Below, piece by piece: positions 60,501 through 64,000 of a stretch of DNA of 64,000 bases. The notes beneath the pieces are model-generated. The model made no database searches. It saw nothing but the letters and a program-made list of their open reading frames with translations, and was not told where the DNA came from. The DNA lies in NCBI GenBank assembly GCA_013396635.1, contig WBMW01005916.1:496994-560993 (forward strand), written 5' to 3'. The DNA comes from Penelope pileata (taxonomy: Eukaryota; Chordata; Aves; Galliformes; Cracidae). The first letter of the stretch is position 1, and every line of letters starts with the position of its first letter. The position numbers were made by a program, and so were the translations under genes.

Positions 60501-63500
60501 CTCCCTTCCGCTGTGCAGATCACCTCTAAAAATTATTACTTACGAGTCTGCCACCATATTTTTGATCAACAAAGACCACTAACTCGTGCATTCCTGCCAG
60601 GAAGCTCTTGGCATGTCATACTGCATTCTAATGTCAAGATACAAACTACAAAATTGTTCAGCTTACAGCAGTAAAACGCAGTGGCTGACTCTTCATATCA
60701 GCATCCTACCATTTCTCACTCCCACTTGGAATTGAAGTTGAAAGGAGAGTGCAAGTCTGTACATCTGACATCTAAGTCATAATGCCCCATTCTAGCAGCC
60801 ATTCAATTAGCCTCATATCCACCACAGAAAATAATTATTATGCCTGAAAAGTGTGCATTAAACTAGGTTTTTAACCAAAAACTTCATCTTGTTCTTTCAG
60901 CACAAATGAAGCACCAAAAGCAGCAAGGTAGAAACCTGAGACCTAGAAAGAACTGTATACCACAACCAGGCTGTTCCTGTTACATAAAACTATCATCCGC
61001 AGAGCAGCTGCACCAGCTGCCATTAATTCCTCAGAAAAAGAAACACCAGAAAAGATGACACAAAATTTAAGTTGCAGTTGAATCTTGTTTCTGAATTAAA
61101 AACATCACTGAAAATAGATGTCTGTGTCAGTAGTCTGAATGCTCCAAGTGCTATACAAAGTAGCACATGCAACTGGAGGGGCATCATTTTGTTTCATCAT
61201 CAACAATATTTAGCTAGCAAAAATGCAATAGATTTCTTGGCAGAGTGAGAACTCACACCAGTGTAAATGGCGTAAAAAATAAAATTAACTCACACTCTAA
61301 ACTCCTGAATGTGTTAGAGACATTTAATCTCTGGACTGGAGCAAGTAGCCCATGCTTTACGTTATATGGTTTTTGTCTTTTTTTTTTTTTTCCCCTGGCT
61401 AATGGACTTATCTTTAGCTCTTTGATGAAGGCAGTGCCAACATTTAAGCTGAGAGTTTAACCAAGTTCATAGAACATGCAGACTGGTTTCTAATCAGCAT
61501 AGCCTTCCACAACAAACTGCTCTCCGCTTTTAAAAATTCTTATCAAGCTGTCAGAGTAAGGAAACAAAAGTTCAACCAATATGATATGTCAGCACTACTG
61601 AAACACATGCCAGATGTTCACTCCCTTTTGGTAAAAGGCAGTTTAATCAAATAACGTCTGGATACATTACTTTGTTTATCCCCAATGTATACATAATAAA
61701 ATCAAATCTAAGATTCTAACCAGATCTAAGTATATGATATTTAACAACTGATGCAAACTTTCTTAGATAAACAAAAGAGTTCATGAGTTCATGCTCACAT
61801 AAAAGAAGTCAGAAGGAAACAACTTTAATGATGAGAGAAGACATATAGATGCAGATACCAGAACAGATAACAACTAGAGACTTTATGTAGATGCTCAAGA
61901 ACTGGTTCACATGCTGATAACTGAGTAACAACCTGAAATTTCCTCCGTAAAAGATTTGCCTTAAAAATAAACATTTATTCATGCATTTGTCTAGATCAGA
62001 GGAGGGGCTAAGCCTAAATTCACTGTATATTCACCTCCTCCCTCCTTAAGGAGGGTCATCAACTTACATGACAGCTTAACTGAACTTCCTGGTGGAAAAA
62101 AAAACTTAGAGACCATAGACAAACATACCATCACTGCTAACTTTGTAGCTCAATATTTTTCCATCAGACTGTAATCCTGGAGGGGCTCATTGTCAGATCC
62201 CCATTATTTTCATGTAGATCTTCTAACCCACTGTGGCAATAACATTTTCAGAATTAAAACAGAATTTCAGTTTGCACCATGGGAGTACTTCTGATGGAAC
62301 ATCAAATTAAAAAATGTGGTGACAGCTCACAAGTCAAACGATATCTCAACTTTTTGTTTCCTATTCTTTGATCTTAGAGTTCTGAGAAAAACAAGTCCCA
62401 AACCTGTACTTGCCACTTTGATTAACAAAAAATAAGGTGAAAAATACTATTGGTATGCAATGTTAGATTCACTGAACCAATTAAACCAACATGATTTTGG
62501 TGTACTTCTCAGTTGGATTAAGTATTAGTGTACTTACAGCAATATTTGCTTAACAGCTGTCTACTGTCTAACAAGTTCTACAAACAGAAAGTAACACCAG
62601 TTTTGCAAATTCATCATAAGAGAAGTAACAGAAGAAAAGTAGTACTGGTGGAGGCAGTACAAAGGGAGTTCAGAAAGTACCGTCAGATTTTAACGATGAT
62701 GTTCCAGGTAACTCCTGGCACTTTTAAAAATAGCATTATCCTCCTGCTTAAATGCTCATCTAATGCCTTGTTTGACTAAAAGATGAGGCATTGTCCATGT
62801 GTAAGAACAACAGATCATGTCTGTGGTACTTTCAGCGCTGCACATATGGTAAATCCATAGATTAGATAATCCCATTAACTAACATACACATCCATGTTCA
62901 GGGTTCTGTGTCATGACAGACAAAGAACTATAAACAATGTCAGAGAGGCTGCTGCTTTAAGGATGCCAGCTTATGCCATTACGTAAACTACAAAGGTTTT
63001 CCTGAATAAACCCTAAAATTGAAGAATTAAACATTGTGAGGATGGATAAGTACTCTGGAAATGGAAGCAAACAAAACCTGGATATTATAAACTAGTTAAG
63101 AAGGATGTATTGCCTATGATACAAACACTTTGGCTGTTGCAGTAAACAAAAATTAAAGATGGTAACTCTGTCCCCAGTAGTCTAAAGGTATTACCCCTAA
63201 GAGTGATACCACACGCAGGAAAAGACATTTAAACAGTATTTCAATGTAAGGCTTACAGTTGGCCTTAAAAGCATTAAAAATGCACTTATTGCTTCCATTG
63301 AGAATGTCATATGGACACTTGAAAAGATTAAAATTATTGCAGTCCATTCTTCCTAGAAAACTCTGTTAATCAAGACTTATTTTTTTTCCCTATTCTGAGC
63401 ACACAAGTGGCTTTTTCTGGAACAGAGCAGAAAAACATAACTTGAACCGGTGTTTCTTGTTTCTTAGAAACAACTTGTTAGGTTTTACTTTCATAGTTAA

Positions 63501-64000
63501 TGGACTAATTACAATTAATGATCCTTGATTAGTGAATCAAAATGGATTAGCGGGAGAGTAGAAAGAGTCTGAAAGGCAAAAAAAAATAAAAACACTCATA
63601 CTCTCTAACTAAAAAATCCTCAGCATTCATAGGAATGCTTATGTACCATGAATCATGGTTCATAAAAATAAGGTTTTTAATACTTTTCTTTCTGATACAA
63701 CTACATTACAGGTCCTGATTCTGCCTTGGATCAGCGCTGGTGGCCCTTGCAGTCCATGCAGCCTCAAAGCCAATCACAGAATAACAAGCCATTAGCAGAA
63801 CCATTCAACGCACAGTACAAACCACCTCTTTAGTGCCTTAAGCAAACTCTACCATGTCAGCTACCCTACTGCATTTATTACAAAGCACAATGATCCGTGT
63901 CTCTGAAGACTAGAAATCTTGCCTTTTACTAAGCTGCACAGGATTAGATTAACTGCCGAGTAGCTCAGGGCTCTTCGAATAAACATTTTGTGAAGTTATA
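57501..64000. other. Region upstream of the ELF2 CpG island, no gene recognised
   Basis: AT-rich sequence with no exon I can support. It may be a long first intron of ELF2 isoforms that start at a distal promoter, as known in mammals, but the exons that would prove this (encoding YDDETYMMQDV-like residues) are not present here. It contains a G-rich tract at 58551-58571 and short homopolymers, for example T runs near 61378-61391. Confidence 0.6.

Noticed and set aside
1..64000. CRISPR arrays, operons, phage or bacterial mobile elements
   Set aside because: The window is eukaryotic nuclear DNA with spliced genes and CR1 repeats. No regularly spaced repeats or prokaryotic gene arrays are present.
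1..64000. tRNA, rRNA or microRNA genes
   Set aside because: I found no box A/B pair, ribosomal core sequence or convincing hairpin by eye. tRNAscan-SE and Infernal runs would be needed to exclude weak cases.
1..64000. Endogenous retrovirus
   Set aside because: I saw no paired long terminal repeats, primer-binding site or retroviral protein similarity.

Overview
This window is nuclear DNA from a vertebrate, almost certainly a bird. Two intron-containing genes can be recognised. The interspersed repeats are CR1 LINE 3' ends, typical of birds, plus a mariner element resembling the Galluhop/Mariner1 family of chicken-like birds, which suggests a galliform species. There are four assembly gaps: 754-785, 12592-12629, a single N at 31287, and 56176-56658. 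The two short gaps abut poly-A tracts, and the 483-base gap lies in a CpG island.

Layout: 1-30.7 kb is gene-free, AT-rich intergenic DNA with CR1 fragments (22.5, 23.9 and 27.2 kb), one internally deleted mariner (20.15-20.72 kb) and simple repeats. A CpG island at about 30.7-31.7 kb carries a cluster of CRE-like CGTCA/TGACG sites and is the likely promoter of NOCT (nocturnin, + strand). The two 3' coding exons of NOCT are at 33801-34070 and 34770-35605. Its 3' UTR ends near a poly(A) signal at 36869-36874. After about 6 kb comes ELF2 (ETS-family transcription factor) on the minus strand. Six coding exons between 52273 and 43204 encode 516 residues, including the whole ETS domain and the C-terminal region. 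A second CpG island (about 55.9-57.5 kb) is interrupted by the 483-N gap and is the likely ELF2 proximal promoter. 57.5-64 kb has no recognisable exon and is probably upstream or first-intron sequence of longer ELF2 isoforms.

NOCT and ELF2 are convergent neighbours, as I recall them being in mammals (human 4q31), so this is a conserved syntenic block. Nocturnin is a rhythmic NADP(H) 2'-phosphatase of the EEP fold, and ELF2 regulates transcription through GGAA sites. Nothing suggests they work in one pathway.

I found no evidence of a wholly new biological system. The most useful observations are the CRE cluster at the NOCT promoter, an in-frame alternative 3' splice site in ELF2 whose polypyrimidine tract is itself coding, the unresolved first exons of both genes, and a CR1 copy with a deletion between short direct repeats.
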